Below are positions 63,129 through 64,000 of a stretch of DNA of 64,000 nt, piece by piece; the first letter of the stretch is position 1; the number at the start of each line of letters is the position of its first letter. The DNA comes from Paraburkholderia gardini (GTDB lineage Bacteria; Pseudomonadota; Gammaproteobacteria; Burkholderiales; Burkholderiaceae): assembly GCF_907164575.1 (NCBI RefSeq), contig NZ_CAJQYY010000021.1, forward strand, positions 59,432 through 123,431. Reading direction: 5' to 3'. The notes below the pieces were generated by a model. The model was not told the origin of the DNA, made no database searches, and worked only from the letters and a program-made list of their open reading frames with translations. The position numbers and the translations under genes were made by a program.

Positions 63129-63458
63129 GTGAACGGGCGACTATACGGGCTGCTGTTCGTCGATGACGGCGCGTTCGATCCGGCGTCTCCCGATCAGATA
63201 TTCAGTTATTCGAAGCATTTTTCACCCGACTACAACCGCGGATCAGGACAGGAATGGTCGTACAAGGCGTTCACGATGAGCCGCTTCGACTATCCCGACG
63301 ACACCGCGCTGCATCTGCCGCGCAACGTGGGCGGCAAGTCGTGCCGGGTCGCTGTGTATCCCGGTCTGCGCGCCGTGCAGCGCGCGAGCGGCGAATACGT
63401 CGTGCTGGTCGAAGACGATGCGCGCGCGGAACTTCTGACGTATCGCTGGACACCCTGA
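63129..63458 (+). CDS. Unknown 109-residue protein
   Basis: I do not recognise this protein. It has no signal or membrane segment and is rich in aromatic and acidic residues (VDDGAFDPASPDQIFSY, VLVEDDARAELLTYRW). The GTG at 63129 is a plausible start; an upstream ATG is possible but would add 24 residues of low quality. It looks like an intact gene by its codon use. Confidence 0.5.
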   Translation: MNGRLYGLLFVDDGAFDPASPDQIFSYSKHFSPDYNRGSGQEWSYKAFTMSRFDYPDDTALHLPRNVGGKSCRVAVYPGLRAVQRASGEYVVLVEDDARAELLTYRWTP

Positions 63459-63577
63459 CAGGCCGACGCCCCGGCGTCCCAACGTTCAGGGCTTGCCGGA
63501 TGGACGACTGCGTGCGATCGGTATATAACAACATGAAAGATCTACCACGGGTCCTTCAACAGGAGCGATTGACCATC

Positions 63578-63829
63578 ATGACGCGCGAAGTATCGGACAA
63601 GCAGGAAACGGGTGAGCGGCCGGATCTGGAGCACCTCGACGCAGCGGTGAGCCACGTCGATCATCTGGTGTCGACAGGCGGTATCGCGGCGGGCGCGGCG
63701 AAGGGCATTCTGTATAGCCTGATCGAAACGTTGGGCGCATTCGTCGGCGATCCGGATCTGCCGGAGCATGCACGCTCCGGCTACCAGGGTCTGCTCGAAA
63801 CCGCCCGCGAACTGCGCGGCAGGCTCTAA
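63578..63829 (+). CDS. Small conserved-looking protein, 83 residues
   Basis: The product is acidic and helical, with a Gly/Ala-rich centre (GGIAAGAAKGILYSLIETLG) and a polar tail. I do not recognise the family. The ATG at 63578 lies downstream of AGGAGCG; an in-frame ATG at 63533 is the alternative. It is followed by two hairpins, the second a good terminator. Confidence 0.6.
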   Translation: MTREVSDKQETGERPDLEHLDAAVSHVDHLVSTGGIAAGAAKGILYSLIETLGAFVGDPDLPEHARSGYQGLLETARELRGRL

Positions 63830-63887
63830 CGCCAGGGCGCGCACGCCGTGCGCCGGTCGTTCAGACCGGCGCTGTTCCTGTGTGCAC

Positions 63888-63914
63888 ACGGCTGGCGCGA
63901 TGCCAGCCGTTTTT
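63888..63914 (+). terminator. Rho-independent terminator
   Basis: The stem ACGGCTGGC / GCCAGCCGT has a 5-nt loop and runs into TTTT. It is the terminator of the small gene ending at 63829 and borders the intron-like sequence. Confidence 0.9.
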
Positions 63915-63919
63915 ATCTT

Positions 63920-64000
63920 GTGCGCCCAGCATGGGCGCACTCTTGTGGGTGCAAGTCCCACCGTAAGTTGATCACAGCGAGCGAAGCGAAGCGCAACTGC
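63920..64000 (+). mobile_element. 5' end of a probable group II intron
   Basis: The sequence begins GTGCGCCCAGCATGGGCGCA, the typical 5' end of bacterial group II introns with its first domain I hairpin. GGGTGCAAGTCCCACC follows, then CCGTAAGTTGATCAC. Only the first 81 nt are in the window, so the maturase gene and domains V and VI are not seen. The start falls 6 nt after the terminator T run, the usual target type for class C introns. Confidence 0.75.

Overview
The window looks like a secondary chromosome or megaplasmid segment of a Burkholderia-like betaproteobacterium (Paraburkholderia, Caballeronia or Burkholderia). The evidence is the high-GC coding style, the aerobic benzoyl-CoA (box) cluster with a BoxR regulator, an andAcAdAbAa-type anthranilate dioxygenase operon, a DUF3331 protein, an AAHS-family aromatic acid transporter and a Burkholderia-type trimeric porin. 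Taxonomy is inferred from gene content only.

Layout. 1-2.3 kb: the end of a zinc-ribbon protein, a tyrosine-recombinase-like protein lacking several catalytic residues, and an unknown 128-residue protein behind a full LexA (SOS) box. 2.4-5.4 kb: threonine catabolism (kbl-tdh) with a divergent XRE-cupin regulator. 5.5-9 kb: YceI lipoprotein, TetR regulator, NTF2-like protein, an outer-membrane protein and an O6-alkylguanine repair protein. 9.1-15.7 kb: LysR regulators, porin, aromatic acid MFS transporter and a chemoreceptor. 15.8-22 kb: a cupin, the anthranilate dioxygenase operon, an extra plant-ferredoxin-type reductase and an AraC regulator. 22.3-28.2 kb: LysR, TetR, DUF3331, catalase, and tartronate semialdehyde reductase with a GarL-like aldolase. 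28.5-39.2 kb: the complete box pathway (hydrolase, benzoate-CoA ligase, boxD, DUF4863, boxR, boxC, boxB, boxA), arranged as two divergent operons.

39.5-55.5 kb is accessory in character: a DEAD-box helicase, an IS6 remnant, a PIN-domain toxin-antitoxin pair in an apparent four-gene operon, two GSTs, a haloalkane-dehalogenase-like enzyme with a MerR regulator, a broken hydrolase, a glutaredoxin-like protein, LysE, RidA, an isochorismatase-fold protein and a diguanylate cyclase. 55.5-64 kb returns to core-like genes: PrpF, an aminotransferase, a Tat-type acid phosphatase/phospholipase C, a hybrid histidine kinase and two small proteins. The window ends inside the 5' end of a probable group II intron placed directly after a rho-independent terminator.

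The main theme is aromatic acid use: sensing (chemoreceptor), uptake (porin, MFS), and two oxygenase routes, anthranilate to catechol and benzoate via benzoyl-CoA epoxide. The most striking unexplained signal is an 18-nt bipartite motif, GGTGAG-N6-CGGGAG, found 14 times with fixed spacing. Every copy I found lies between genes, and none lies in the accessory block.
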